NCBI RefSeq assembly: GCF_047159865.1
Contig: NZ_AP038804.1
Location: forward strand, 1,984,001 to 2,048,000
Direction of reading: 5' to 3'
Length of the DNA: 64,000 nucleotides
From: JAIOSF01 sp047159865
GTDB taxonomy: Bacteria > Campylobacterota > Campylobacteria > Campylobacterales > Arcobacteraceae
Shown: piece by piece, positions 10,544 through 20,009 of the stretch
Numbering within the stretch: position 1 is the stretch's first letter
Layout: every line of letters begins with the position of its first letter
Position numbers and translations under genes: made by a program
Notes under the pieces: generated by a model
Database searches by the model: none
Told to the model about the DNA's origin: nothing
The model's input: only the letters and a program-made list of their open reading frames with translations

Positions 10544-10566
10544 TATAATATAAGCTTTGCTATGAT
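10544..10566 (+). promoter_or_regulatory. Candidate promoter(s) inside the secretion locus
   Basis: In the 114-base gap after the HlyD gene there is a TATAAT at 10544-10549 and an extended -10 (TGC TATGAT) ending at 10566. AAGGA (10584-10588) precedes the ATG at 10598. This would give the sensor/MotAB/TolC/LapD half of the locus its own transcription start. No clear -35 is visible, which is normal for the phylum. Confidence 0.4.
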
Positions 10567-10597
10567 AGTGGGTCAATATGTTTAAGGAATATAAAGT

Positions 10598-11551
10598 ATG
10601 TTTAGTTTTATAAAGTATCTTCAAGGTTTAAAAGAGAGATTTCAAAGAAATAAAGGTTTGTGGTTTACCACAATTACTGTTGTATCTATCATAGGTATTA
10701 TTTTAACAATATATCTTATTACCACTATGACAAGTAATGTTTCTGAAAAAGTCTATCAAAGTATGGCAAAAGAGTATAAATTAAAAGTAACAAATTTACT
10801 TGATGCAAAACAAGAAGAGTTTAAAAAGATTGCTTTAGTTATCTCAATGAACGATAATTTGTTACAACAAATTGAAACAAATAAACTAGAAGATATTATC
10901 TCTTTTGAAACACAACTAAACGAACAATTTTTAAAACAAAGTATAAATAACTACAAAGTTTCTATCTATTCTCTCGGTAGTAATCAAGCTATTCTTCGGT
11001 CAAGTGTTATCTCTGTAATTAAGTCAAAAAATACTATTTATGGTATTGAAGTTATGTCTGACGGAGTATATAACACTTATCTACAACCACTTATCAAAGA
11101 TGATAATGTTTATGGTGTATTAGAAGTAAAAGAATCAATACATAACTATAAAAAAGATTTTAGTAAAATTAATGATGAATATGTTTTTTTATTAGATAAA
11201 AAAATGCTGTCTCAAATATCTCTTGAAACTAAAAATGGAAAATACAAAAATATGATAAATGATTATGTTGTTGAACAATCATTTTATGATACAAAATTTA
11301 CATCATCGATAAGAGAGATTGATAAAGAACTCTTTAAAAGTATGACAAGAAATGACTATTTAATAGATGGGATTTATTATAGAACATACAAAACGATAAA
11401 TGACATAAACGGTGCAGAAATAGGTATGGTTATGTTGGGTGAATTTATTGACAAAGAGGATGGTTTTGTGAATCTTGCGGATAATATGACAAAAACAGTT
11501 ACAACAGTAGCATTAGGATTAGTTATCTCTATTATGCTATTTATGTTTTAG
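10598..11551 (+). CDS. Membrane-anchored Cache-like sensor without an output domain
   Basis: A 317-residue protein with a short cytoplasmic N-terminus, a transmembrane helix at ~22-44, a ~250-residue periplasmic region with Cache-like features (long N-terminal helix, then YKVSIYSLGSNQAILRSS and DNVYGVLEVKESI), and a second hydrophobic helix at ~300-317 where the protein ends. Ordinary chemoreceptors or kinases would continue into HAMP or catalytic domains here, but the stop is only 8 bases before the MotA-like gene. It may report an extracellular signal to a partner, perhaps the channel proteins that follow. The family is inferred from layout. Confidence 0.6.
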   Translation: MFSFIKYLQGLKERFQRNKGLWFTTITVVSIIGIILTIYLITTMTSNVSEKVYQSMAKEYKLKVTNLLDAKQEEFKKIALVISMNDNLLQQIETNKLEDIISFETQLNEQFLKQSINNYKVSIYSLGSNQAILRSSVISVIKSKNTIYGIEVMSDGVYNTYLQPLIKDDNVYGVLEVKESIHNYKKDFSKINDEYVFLLDKKMLSQISLETKNGKYKNMINDYVVEQSFYDTKFTSSIREIDKELFKSMTRNDYLIDGIYYRTYKTINDINGAEIGMVMLGEFIDKEDGFVNLADNMTKTVTTVALGLVISIMLFMF

Positions 11552-11559
11552 GGGAAGTT

Positions 11560-12693
11560 GTGAGAAGACTTAAAATATTAAAAATTTATTTTGTATTATG
11601 GATATTTTTATTTTTTATAGTATATTCTAATTTTGATACTGCCATAACATTTTTTATGGCAACAATTACTTTTAATGTTGCTATTGTAACAGTTCTAGGA
11701 ATTGGTCTTATTATCATTATAAATGCAGCATTTCAACTCACTATGTTGACAGGAACCTTTGCTATTTTAAGATATAAAAAAGGGAAAGAGTTAGAGTTTT
11801 ATCTACAAGGAATCAATAAAGTATTTCCTCGCAATATTGCAAATATGTTTCAAAATAGAGCAAGAAAAAAAGTTTTATTTTTTTCAAAACAAGAGATTGA
11901 TGATGTATCTGAGTGGTTAGACGATAAATTTGCAAATACAAAAACTTATATTACTTTTTTTACAGGTACTGTTTTGATGATAGGTTTATTTGGGACATTT
12001 ACCGGTTTATTAAAAGCGATTGATGAGATGGGTTCTATTATATTAGGACTTTCAGGTGATATCAATCTAGCTGAAGTTATTGCAGGATTTGCTCAACCAT
12101 TAGGTGGTATGGCCATAGGATTTGCTTCTTCTTTGTTTGGAGTTGCATCGGCTATTGTTTTAAGTATTATGGGATATATACTTACAAGAAATGAAGCGAT
12201 TTTTTTAGAAGATGTTAATGATTGGATGAAAGGTCAAATCGTTGAGGGACAAGTTTTTAACAAAGATGGTTCTCTTGGTACTAATAATACATCAGGTGCA
12301 CCTGCAAACAGTATGTCAGGTGGTATGATGGATCTTTTTGTAGATAATATTAGTGCTTTATCTAATCAAATGGAAAAGTATAATAAATCAAATGAAGCGA
12401 TGTTTGGGATGTTGAGTGAAAGTATAGATAATGGAAATGAAACAACTCAAAAACAAATGATGATACTTGAAGAGATATCTACAGGTTTAAAAGAGTTAAA
12501 TATCAATCAATTTTCAAATGCAAATATTATGGAGGAATCTTTACAAGAGGTTTCAGGTGCTATAATGAATGAAAATAAAACTGTAAAAAAGCTTATTGAA
12601 TTACAAGAAAAAAACAATGAAATGTTGTCGGTATTAATAAATAATCTTAATACTAAAAATGAAACAAACCAAAACACTACAATTGAGAAATAA
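11560..12693 (+). CDS. MotA/TolQ/ExbB-like proton channel subunit
   Basis: A 377-residue membrane protein starting at GTG 11560. N-terminal hydrophobic helices (~8-25 and ~28-65) are followed by a cytoplasmic loop and the diagnostic MotA/ExbB pair of helices: GTVLMIGLFGTFTGLLKAI (~135-153) and GGMAIGFASSLFGVASAIV (~180-198). A long cytoplasmic, coiled-coil-prone tail (~210-377) is unusual for the family. It overlaps the next gene by one base (TAATGG). Together with the MotB-like product it should form a proton-motive-force-driven stator-like unit. Its presence in an adhesin secretion locus suggests energised work at the envelope. The task is unknown. Confidence 0.75.
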   Translation: MRRLKILKIYFVLWIFLFFIVYSNFDTAITFFMATITFNVAIVTVLGIGLIIIINAAFQLTMLTGTFAILRYKKGKELEFYLQGINKVFPRNIANMFQNRARKKVLFFSKQEIDDVSEWLDDKFANTKTYITFFTGTVLMIGLFGTFTGLLKAIDEMGSIILGLSGDINLAEVIAGFAQPLGGMAIGFASSLFGVASAIVLSIMGYILTRNEAIFLEDVNDWMKGQIVEGQVFNKDGSLGTNNTSGAPANSMSGGMMDLFVDNISALSNQMEKYNKSNEAMFGMLSESIDNGNETTQKQMMILEEISTGLKELNINQFSNANIMEESLQEVSGAIMNENKTVKKLIELQEKNNEMLSVLINNLNTKNETNQNTTIEK

Positions 12694-13388
12694 TGGCTAA
12701 AAAAAGATGTTTAGAAGAATTTAATCCCTGGCCACCTTTTGTGGATATCTTCTCTTCAACTATTTTAGTTTTATTATTATTTATGTTAATTCTTATTGTA
12801 AATTTAGGTTACTATGCTCAATTTAAATTTAAAGTATCATATACAGGTACAGTTGCTACAGATCAAGTTGTACAAGAGTCATCATCACATGCAAATATGG
12901 TTGAAAAACTTCAAAAAGCTCAGAAGTCTGAAGAGAAAAAAATTATGAAGTCAAGTATTATTAGTGAAGTTCAAGAAAAAAAAGAACTAGAAAGAGTGGG
13001 GCAAGATTTAGTACAAGTTGAAGACAATAAAACGACTTTACAAAATACAATGGAAAAAGAAAATACTATGATAGTAAATTTTGCAGATAAAGAGATTATT
13101 GCAGATGATCCGATTATTGTTCAAATAAAAGAGTTTATTGTAAAAATGAAAAATAAATATCCAAAACATAGGGTAATTGTATCATCTTTTGAGCCAACAA
13201 ATCAGTTAAGTGCAACAGTTGCAAAACAAATTTCACTTGCTAGAACATTAAATGTTCGGAATTTAATAAGAAAACAAAATTATAAAAAAAGTGATGTGAG
13301 AATTAGACTCATTGATGATAAAGATAAAGAATCTTTACCCCAAAATGAATCAGGTTATATACTAATTGAAATTAAGGTAAACAGATAA
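12693..13388 (+). CDS. MotB/ExbD-like protein with OmpA-like C-terminus
   Basis: A 231-residue protein. A single transmembrane helix (~18-43) carries an Asp at its start (PPFVDIFSSTILVLLLFML, D18), the position of the proton-binding Asp in MotB/ExbD. A charged, coiled linker (~70-130) follows, then a C-terminal domain (~135-231) with OmpA-like features (KYPKHRVIVSSFEP; ARTLNVRNLIRKQ; DVRIRLI). It partners the preceding MotA-like protein, with which it overlaps by one base, and lies two bases before the TolC-like gene. The OmpA-like domain may contact peptidoglycan. Confidence 0.7.
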   Translation: MAKKRCLEEFNPWPPFVDIFSSTILVLLLFMLILIVNLGYYAQFKFKVSYTGTVATDQVVQESSSHANMVEKLQKAQKSEEKKIMKSSIISEVQEKKELERVGQDLVQVEDNKTTLQNTMEKENTMIVNFADKEIIADDPIIVQIKEFIVKMKNKYPKHRVIVSSFEPTNQLSATVAKQISLARTLNVRNLIRKQNYKKSDVRIRLIDDKDKESLPQNESGYILIEIKVNR

Positions 13389-13389
13389 A

Positions 13390-16059
13390 ATGAATAAAAT
13401 ACTTTTTCTTTTAACAATAATAATTTGTATAGTTTCTGGAAATAATATAGAAACTCCTTTAAGCAATTTGTCAGAAACAAAATCTACTATTAAAAGTACT
13501 GTGACTAATTTAAACACAAGGATTATAGATACTGATGAATATATAAAAGTATCTTTGATAGATGTAGTATTAGAAACAGTTGCTCAAAGTAATAATGCGA
13601 AAGCAGCAAGAGAAAAGGTAAGACAAGCAAAAATAAAAATAGATAATGCCAAAGCTGAATATTTACCGTCATTAAATGGTACTTACAAAATTTCACGAAC
13701 AGATTCAAGACCTGGAGATAATGATGAAGAAAAAAAGTTTTATAATGATGAAAGTTATAAACTAACGCTAAGTCAAAATCTTTATGAAGGTGGAGAAACT
13801 TCTGCCAATATTAAAAATCTTGAAAAAAAATATGAAGTAGAAAAAAACAATTATCGTTTAACCATTGCAAAAGAGATTCAAAATGCTATTAAAGCATATT
13901 TTGATGTTCTTTTTAATTTTCAATCATTCAATGTCAATCTTCAGAATATGGAAAGTTTAAATGAAATTTTAGAAATAGTAAATATTAAGTATGAATCAGG
14001 TGCAACTTCTATTGGAAATTTAAGTAATATAAAAGCAAATGTGTCAAATGCTGAATCAAAACTCATTCGAGTACAATCAAAATTTAATGAGTCTTTAGAA
14101 TATTATGAATATGTTGTAGGTGATAAATTTACGCAAACATTTCCATTTGAAGAGAGTTTTGATACTACAGTTGACGACTTTGAAGAAATAGTTGAAAAAG
14201 CGATTCAAAATAATATAACAATAAAAAACTATGATTTAAATATAGCTGCAGAAAAAATGAACCTTTTAAAAGCAACTGCTTCATTTAAACCGCAGATAGA
14301 TTTAGAATTATCTGCTGAAGATATAGTTGATCAAGAAGATTATGAAACTGATGAAGAAAATTATAAAGCACAAATGATATTTTCGTATAATTTTTATAAT
14401 AAAGGAAAAGATAAAAATCAGATTTTATTAATAAATTCAAAAATTAGAGAGTTGCGATTTCGAAAAAAAGAGGAGATCAGAAAGTTAAAATGGTCTTTAT
14501 CTAAACTTCATCGATCAATCATTTCAATTACTAATGCGATTGAAAGTAAAAAAGAAGAAGTTGCCGCTTCAGAAGATATGGTAGAAGCATATTGGGATGG
14601 TTTCAAATTAGGTGAACAAGATCTTCAAGAGCTTCTTCAAGGACAAAGACAACTGAATTCAGCACAAACAGAACTTATCAATAATAAAAAAAGTACTATT
14701 ACTGATTACTTTAAACTTTTAGATAGCACAGCAACACTATTAAGTTTTTTTAGATTAGATATAGATGCAGATAATTATATTGACTTTACTCGAAGTGATT
14801 ATAAAAACTTATTAAAAAGTGAACTTAAACAAAGAACTAAAAAGAAAAATGAAGATAACAATATCACTCTAAATGATATTGTAGAAGATGATACGACAAG
14901 TGTAATGGAACATAATGTAAGTACAGGTACAGACCTAAATGTGAGTTTGTCAGATTTAAATACAAGTGACAATATCGAAAATAATGTGACAATAGGTCAA
15001 ATTAAAATAGTAAAAAAAGATAAACTTGATGAACTTTTAGCATTTGAGAACAAGTTTTTAACTATAGATGAGAATAAATGGACTATCTGGATATACTATT
15101 TTGACAAAGTTTATCAAGCTTTAGATTTTGCAAAAGAAAATAATATATCAACAAATAGTTTTATCTTTGATACATTAATAAATAATACGGTGAAGTCTAA
15201 TATTGCATATAATATTTTTGATACAGAAGAGTTAGCATATCAATCTGTTGAAGATTTAAATATAACAAAAGTTGACACAAAAGTATTACCTATCAAAGAT
15301 ATTAAAACAGAACATAATAATTTTATGAAGAAAAAGTTACAAAAAAAGGTTAAAAAGAAAAAAGTATTTAGTACAAATTCAGTATTTAAACGAAGTTTTC
15401 TAAATGCACCTCAAGAATATTATACAATTAATATCACATCACTATCTTCAATGAATGAAGCTGAAAAATTGGTGACTAACGAAAAAATATATGAAAATAG
15501 TTTTATTTTTTCTTATGGAGAAGAAAAAGAGTGGGTGAAAGTACTTTATGGTGTATTTAAAACTTATGAAGAAGCTAATGAAAGCTTAATGCAATTAGAA
15601 AGTATAAAAAATAGATATGAACCTATTATAGAAATTATTGAATCAAAACAAAATTTATATAAAAAATATCATAATGATGATATACCATCTAATATAATTG
15701 AACCTTTTATCGAAGAGACTCAAGTTAAGGATAAGGCAAGTTTTAAAGAGAAGTTTTTAAGTGCTTCAAAAGAGTATTATACTATTAATTTAGCTACTTT
15801 ATTTTATGAGCAAGATGCAAATAAATTTGAAAATAAATATGCTTCTAAATTGGATTTATTTCTTTTTAAGTTTGGTAAAGAAAAAACTTATTTTAAAGCA
15901 GTAAGTGGAGTTTTCTTATCAGAAGAAGAGGCTCTTAATGCTATAGAAAATCTCCCTTATGAATTAAAAAGAAACAAACCAAGAGTAGAAAAAATTTCAA
16001 ATAAACAAAACCTTTATTGGAAGTATAACACTAAATCTAGTAAGTTGGAAGTGAAATAA
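13390..16059 (+). CDS. TolC-like outer-membrane channel with C-terminal SPOR-like repeats
   Basis: An 889-residue protein, roughly twice the usual TolC length. It has a signal peptide (1-~18) and a TolC/LapE-type outer-membrane efflux region (~55-460) with NNAKAAREKVRQAKIKIDNA, AEYLPSL, LYEGGETSANIKNL and a second half-repeat from ~275. After a linker there are three SPOR-like units: ~560-635 (KWTIWIYYFDKVYQALDFA), ~676-755 (EYYTINITSLSSMNEAEKL ... YGVFKTYEEANESL) and ~795-885 (EYYTINLATL ... SGVFLSEEEALNAI). SPOR domains bind denuded peptidoglycan, so the tail may anchor or position the channel at the wall. It is the expected outer-membrane partner of the ABC/HlyD genes. The SPOR assignment is by pattern only. 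Confidence 0.8.
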   Translation: MNKILFLLTIIICIVSGNNIETPLSNLSETKSTIKSTVTNLNTRIIDTDEYIKVSLIDVVLETVAQSNNAKAAREKVRQAKIKIDNAKAEYLPSLNGTYKISRTDSRPGDNDEEKKFYNDESYKLTLSQNLYEGGETSANIKNLEKKYEVEKNNYRLTIAKEIQNAIKAYFDVLFNFQSFNVNLQNMESLNEILEIVNIKYESGATSIGNLSNIKANVSNAESKLIRVQSKFNESLEYYEYVVGDKFTQTFPFEESFDTTVDDFEEIVEKAIQNNITIKNYDLNIAAEKMNLLKATASFKPQIDLELSAEDIVDQEDYETDEENYKAQMIFSYNFYNKGKDKNQILLINSKIRELRFRKKEEIRKLKWSLSKLHRSIISITNAIESKKEEVAASEDMVEAYWDGFKLGEQDLQELLQGQRQLNSAQTELINNKKSTITDYFKLLDSTATLLSFFRLDIDADNYIDFTRSDYKNLLKSELKQRTKKKNEDNNITLNDIVEDDTTSVMEHNVSTGTDLNVSLSDLNTSDNIENNVTIGQIKIVKKDKLDELLAFENKFLTIDENKWTIWIYYFDKVYQALDFAKENNISTNSFIFDTLINNTVKSNIAYNIFDTEELAYQSVEDLNITKVDTKVLPIKDIKTEHNNFMKKKLQKKVKKKKVFSTNSVFKRSFLNAPQEYYTINITSLSSMNEAEKLVTNEKIYENSFIFSYGEEKEWVKVLYGVFKTYEEANESLMQLESIKNRYEPIIEIIESKQNLYKKYHNDDIPSNIIEPFIEETQVKDKASFKEKFLSASKEYYTINLATLFYEQDANKFENKYASKLDLFLFKFGKEKTYFKAVSGVFLSEEEALNAIENLPYELKRNKPRVEKISNKQNLYWKYNTKSSKLEVK

Positions 16060-16060
16060 T

Positions 16061-18229
16061 ATGTCAATCATAAAATCATTTTTATTTTTAGTTATTGCTT
16101 TTGTTATAACATTTTTCATAACTTTTTTTATATATTTTGAAGATATAAAAGGTGATGCTGTTTCTAAATTTGAAAAGCAAAACTATAGTACTTTTATCTA
16201 TATGCAAGAGTTATTGCAAAATACAACTATAGATAATGATTTTAAAAAAATTGATTCTTCTATAAAAACTTTTTTAAGCATAGAGGTTTTAAAAGAGATA
16301 GAACTAAAATATAAACGATTTGTATTTTCAAAAAAAGCTCTCGTGCTAAATTCAAATAAAATAAATAATATTAACTATAAACTAAGTGATGTAACAACAG
16401 ATTATAAATATGGAAAGATTAACAAACTCACTGACAATATATATGAATTTATTCCAAATGTTTTTTTTGATACAACAAAAAATGTTCCTGTTAAGTTTCA
16501 ATCATACAATGATGGGAATGTGTACAACTCTACATCTAATTTATCTTTTTATAAACAAATAAAACATGAGAAATTAGCAGATATAAATATTTCTGAAAAA
16601 TCTTGGATGCATAATTTTGTAACATTTAAAAATATTGAAGTAAATAAAAAACTTATGATAGAGTATGAAAAAAAACCTTTTGTGGAGGTTACATATATTT
16701 TAAATAAAAATGCTTTGATTGATCAAACTATTTTATTTATCAAAAAAATATTTATCTATTCTTTAAGTTTATTTTTGATTACTCTTGTTATTTTATATCT
16801 ATTTTATACACAAGTATTAAAAAAAGATATTGAAAAACCTTTTGAAAAAATTGCTGAGTATGTTACAGATATTTTAAATAATAAATATGTGCGTTTAGAA
16901 AATATACATACAAAATTATTACATACTGATTCTATATTTAAAAAACTTCAACTTATGTCAAAAAAAGTAGCAAGTTTAACAAACGAATTGAATACAAACA
17001 GAGAACTTTTAGCTCGTAAAGATTTAATAGATGAGATAACAGGACTTTCAAATAAAAAAGTTTTTGACAAAGAGATAAGATCTATGTTTATTTCAAATAA
17101 GAGTGGCTACATTATTTTAGGGAAAATCAATAATCTTGGTGAGTATGCAAACAAAAATGGAAGTAATGATGCAAACAATCTTATAAAAGAGTTTGGACAT
17201 ACAATAGTGCAGTTATTAAAAAAATTTCCTAAAATAAAAAGTAGCGTCTATAGATTTTATGGTGCTGAATTTGCTTTGATTATTGATTTGGATAATTTAG
17301 AAGAACTTAAAAGTATGCTTTATAAAATATCTCATTCTTTACAAGATCATATAAAGGGAAAATATTTAATTGACGGTGATGTTGTTTATTTTGGAGCTAC
17401 TCCATTTGATAACTATGGTACAGCTGATTCTATTCTAAGAAGTGCACATGAATCTTATATGCAATGTTTTAAAAATAAAAAAGAACTTTTTGTTATTTCA
17501 GATAATGCAGAACTTTTAGAAAAAACTAAAAAAATGGAAGTGATTGTACAAGATATAATCCAAAGAGAAGATTTTACGATTCGATTTATTTATGATACAT
17601 TTGAAATGGATAGTGATAATAAAATAATTATGCAAGATGCATCTCCTATTATTTTAGATACTAACACTTATGAGATGTTCCCTATAGGTATTTTTATTTC
17701 TGTAGCAGAAAAGTTAGGACTCTCTTCTGAGTTTGATAAAATTTTAATTGAAAAAGTGTTGAACTATCTAAAAGATGAAAAAATAAAATATAAAATTGCC
17801 ATCAATCTTTCTATGAAATCTTTAACTGATAGAAAGTTTTTATCATGGCTTGAGGGAATTTTACTCTATAATGAGATTGCACAAAATAATCTTATTTTTA
17901 GTGTAACAGCTTTAAATGCAAAAGAAAATTTAGAGCGTTTTAAAAGCTTGAGTGAGATTATTCATAAATTTGATTCACAAATATTATTAAAAAGATTTAC
18001 ACTCGATAGTTTTACACTCGATGAGTTAAATAAGTTAGAGATAGATTATATACGATTAGATAAAGATTATTGCAGTAATATTGATAGTGATAGAGTTAAA
18101 AAACATGCAGTAAAAAGTATTATATTATATGGCGAGATGAATAATATATATATTTTAGGTGATTTTGTAAAATCAGATAGTGATTATAAAACATTAAGCA
18201 GGTTGGGATTATATGCAACAAGTAGATAA
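16061..18229 (+). CDS. LapD-like c-di-GMP receptor with degenerate GGDEF and EAL domains
   Basis: A 722-residue inner-membrane protein: TM1 (~5-28), a periplasmic domain (~29-223) of LapD/MoxY-N type, TM2 (~226-248), then a GGDEF domain (~320-455) and an EAL domain (~505-722). The GGDEF signature is YGAEF, and EAL is replaced (IRFIYDTF), so neither synthesis nor hydrolysis of c-di-GMP is expected. Some ligand-site features remain (INLS, DYIRLDKDY). In Pseudomonas, LapD senses cytoplasmic c-di-GMP and sequesters the periplasmic protease LapG to keep the adhesin on the cell. The operon position after lapBCE-like genes fits that role. The stop overlaps the next gene by 17 bases. Confidence 0.8.
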   Translation: MSIIKSFLFLVIAFVITFFITFFIYFEDIKGDAVSKFEKQNYSTFIYMQELLQNTTIDNDFKKIDSSIKTFLSIEVLKEIELKYKRFVFSKKALVLNSNKINNINYKLSDVTTDYKYGKINKLTDNIYEFIPNVFFDTTKNVPVKFQSYNDGNVYNSTSNLSFYKQIKHEKLADINISEKSWMHNFVTFKNIEVNKKLMIEYEKKPFVEVTYILNKNALIDQTILFIKKIFIYSLSLFLITLVILYLFYTQVLKKDIEKPFEKIAEYVTDILNNKYVRLENIHTKLLHTDSIFKKLQLMSKKVASLTNELNTNRELLARKDLIDEITGLSNKKVFDKEIRSMFISNKSGYIILGKINNLGEYANKNGSNDANNLIKEFGHTIVQLLKKFPKIKSSVYRFYGAEFALIIDLDNLEELKSMLYKISHSLQDHIKGKYLIDGDVVYFGATPFDNYGTADSILRSAHESYMQCFKNKKELFVISDNAELLEKTKKMEVIVQDIIQREDFTIRFIYDTFEMDSDNKIIMQDASPIILDTNTYEMFPIGIFISVAEKLGLSSEFDKILIEKVLNYLKDEKIKYKIAINLSMKSLTDRKFLSWLEGILLYNEIAQNNLIFSVTALNAKENLERFKSLSEIIHKFDSQILLKRFTLDSFTLDELNKLEIDYIRLDKDYCSNIDSDRVKKHAVKSIILYGEMNNIYILGDFVKSDSDYKTLSRLGLYATSR

Positions 18230-19022
18230 AAAAAATTATAAATACATTTTGATGATAAGTTTTATAACAATATTTTTGTTAGTGGGATGTTCTTCTAAAG
18301 ATCCATATAAAGGTAGTTCTAAATATTTTGATAATAATATTACAAAAGATCAATTACTGCATGCAGCTAAAAGAGTTTTTACACTTTCTGATAAAAATGC
18401 TTTTATTATAGATGCTTATAGAAATGAACTTAATGTAACAAAAACAAAAGCTGTGTATAGAATATACGATATGAAGATAAGAAATGATCATTCTTTATTT
18501 GTGGTTGATCAAAATAAAACTAATAAAAACCTCAAAGCTACTTTATCTTTGTATCAAACTTATGGGATAGATGATGAGGATAAAACATACATACCACTTA
18601 CTAGCAATGCCTATGAACTGTTTTGGTCTAGAGTAGATTATTTAATAGGATTGAACAAAGATTGGGAAAGTTGTAGTTATGATAATATTAATGAAGTTTT
18701 TTGTGATTTTATAGATTTGTCGGATAATAATGCAGAAGTATATGACCTTATAGATTTGAATACCTCTACTAATAGTCAAAATATAAATATAGAAAAAATC
18801 AAAATTAATACCTCTTATATTCCTACAACAAAAAATAATAGGATGTTAGAAGAGCAAATTATTCATAATCCGATAACCGAATCACAAGATGGAGTTGAAG
18901 ATAAAAATATAACAATGCAGAGTTTTAAAATCACAGAATACGAAAAACGAGATTTTAACATTACAAAACCTAAGTGGGATGAAGAAGATAGTGTTTTAGA
19001 AACTAACACTACAATCAGATAA
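18213..19022 (+). CDS. Predicted lipoprotein of unknown function
   Basis: A 269-residue protein with a lipoprotein signal: a hydrophobic stretch then LLVGCSS (Cys ~26). The rest is a soluble, mostly polar periplasmic domain (~40-185) with two close cysteines (CSYDNINEVFCDF), followed by an Asn/Thr-rich low-complexity tail. It shows no LapG features (no Cys-His-Asp transglutaminase-like protease pattern). It overlaps the lapD-like gene by 17 bases and so is likely co-translated with it. Family not recognised; it may be an outer-membrane accessory of the secretion system. Confidence 0.7.
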   Translation: MQQVDKKNYKYILMISFITIFLLVGCSSKDPYKGSSKYFDNNITKDQLLHAAKRVFTLSDKNAFIIDAYRNELNVTKTKAVYRIYDMKIRNDHSLFVVDQNKTNKNLKATLSLYQTYGIDDEDKTYIPLTSNAYELFWSRVDYLIGLNKDWESCSYDNINEVFCDFIDLSDNNAEVYDLIDLNTSTNSQNINIEKIKINTSYIPTTKNNRMLEEQIIHNPITESQDGVEDKNITMQSFKITEYEKRDFNITKPKWDEEDSVLETNTTIR

Positions 19023-19025
19023 GTT

Positions 19026-19943
19026 ATGTATCATAAAATATTTATATACATGTGTATTTTTTGTTTTACTTTTATCGTAAATGCTAATGAAAAATATGAA
19101 AAGAAACTAACTTTTGAAAAGTATTTTCAAAAAGCAATTAATGGAGATGTAGATGCACAGTTTAACATAGGACTGATGTATTACCAAGGTATTGCTGTTG
19201 AACAAGATTTTGGACAAGCTTTTTTCTGGTATGATAAGGCTGCATCATTAGGTAGTGTAGAAGCACAAAATAATTTAGGCTATATGTATGAACATGGAAT
19301 AAATAGAGAAAAAAATATTACTCAAGCACTGAAATATTATAAGATGGCAGCAAATCGAGGATATACTGTTGCACAACTTAATTTAGGTTTGTATTATGAA
19401 TCAAAGCAAACTGATAAGTATATGAAAGATGCACTTTTCTGGTACGAAAAAGCTGCAAATAAAGGCTCTATCGCTGCACAAAATAATTTAGCTAAGTTTT
19501 ATTATTTTGGGAATAATGTAGATAAAGATTATAAAAAAGCGATATATTGGTATACAGAAGCTGCAAAAAAGAATGATCCAGTAGCTCAGTTTAATTTATC
19601 TATGATGTATTATAGTGGTGAAGGGACTCCTAAAAACTATGATAAATCTTTTGAGTTATTAGAGAAATCAGCAGACTCAGGCAATAAATTTGCACAAAGA
19701 AAATTAGCAGAATTTTATCGTGCTGGAACAATAATAGATCAAGACTATAAAAAAGCTATGAAATATTACCTTTTAGGTGCAAAAGAAAAAGATAATCTAT
19801 CTATGTATTATATAGGATATTTTTACTATTACGGACATGGTGTTGAAGTAGATAAAAAAAAGGGAATTTACTGGATGCAAAAAGCTGAGGACAATGGATA
19901 TATTCAAGCAAAAAGATTTCTTGAACGCCATAATTATCAATAA
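19026..19943 (+). CDS. Sel1-repeat (SLR) periplasmic protein
   Basis: A 305-residue protein with a signal peptide (~1-20, ending VNANE) followed by about seven Sel1-like repeats of ~36 residues with the signature AQFNIGLMYYQG / AFFWYDKAA / AQNNLGYMYEHG. Such proteins act as scaffolds in signalling and envelope complexes. It is the last gene of the secretion locus, three bases after the lipoprotein; the tmm promoter follows at once. The partner is unknown. Confidence 0.88.
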   Translation: MYHKIFIYMCIFCFTFIVNANEKYEKKLTFEKYFQKAINGDVDAQFNIGLMYYQGIAVEQDFGQAFFWYDKAASLGSVEAQNNLGYMYEHGINREKNITQALKYYKMAANRGYTVAQLNLGLYYESKQTDKYMKDALFWYEKAANKGSIAAQNNLAKFYYFGNNVDKDYKKAIYWYTEAAKKNDPVAQFNLSMMYYSGEGTPKNYDKSFELLEKSADSGNKFAQRKLAEFYRAGTIIDQDYKKAMKYYLLGAKEKDNLSMYYIGYFYYYGHGVEVDKKKGIYWMQKAEDNGYIQAKRFLERHNYQ

Positions 19944-19952
19944 TACAATTTT

Positions 19953-19980
19953 TTGAACTATAGTAAAAAGATGTTATAAT
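19953..19980 (+). promoter_or_regulatory. Promoter of tmm
   Basis: TTGAAC (19953-19958), a 16-base spacer, then TATAAT (19975-19980) preceded by TG two bases upstream (extended -10). An AAGAAGGA ribosome site (19996-20003) precedes the TTG start at 20010. This is one of the best sigma70-type promoters in the window. Confidence 0.75.
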
Positions 19981-20009
19981 AGTATTGATTTATAAAAGAA
20001 GGAAAATAT

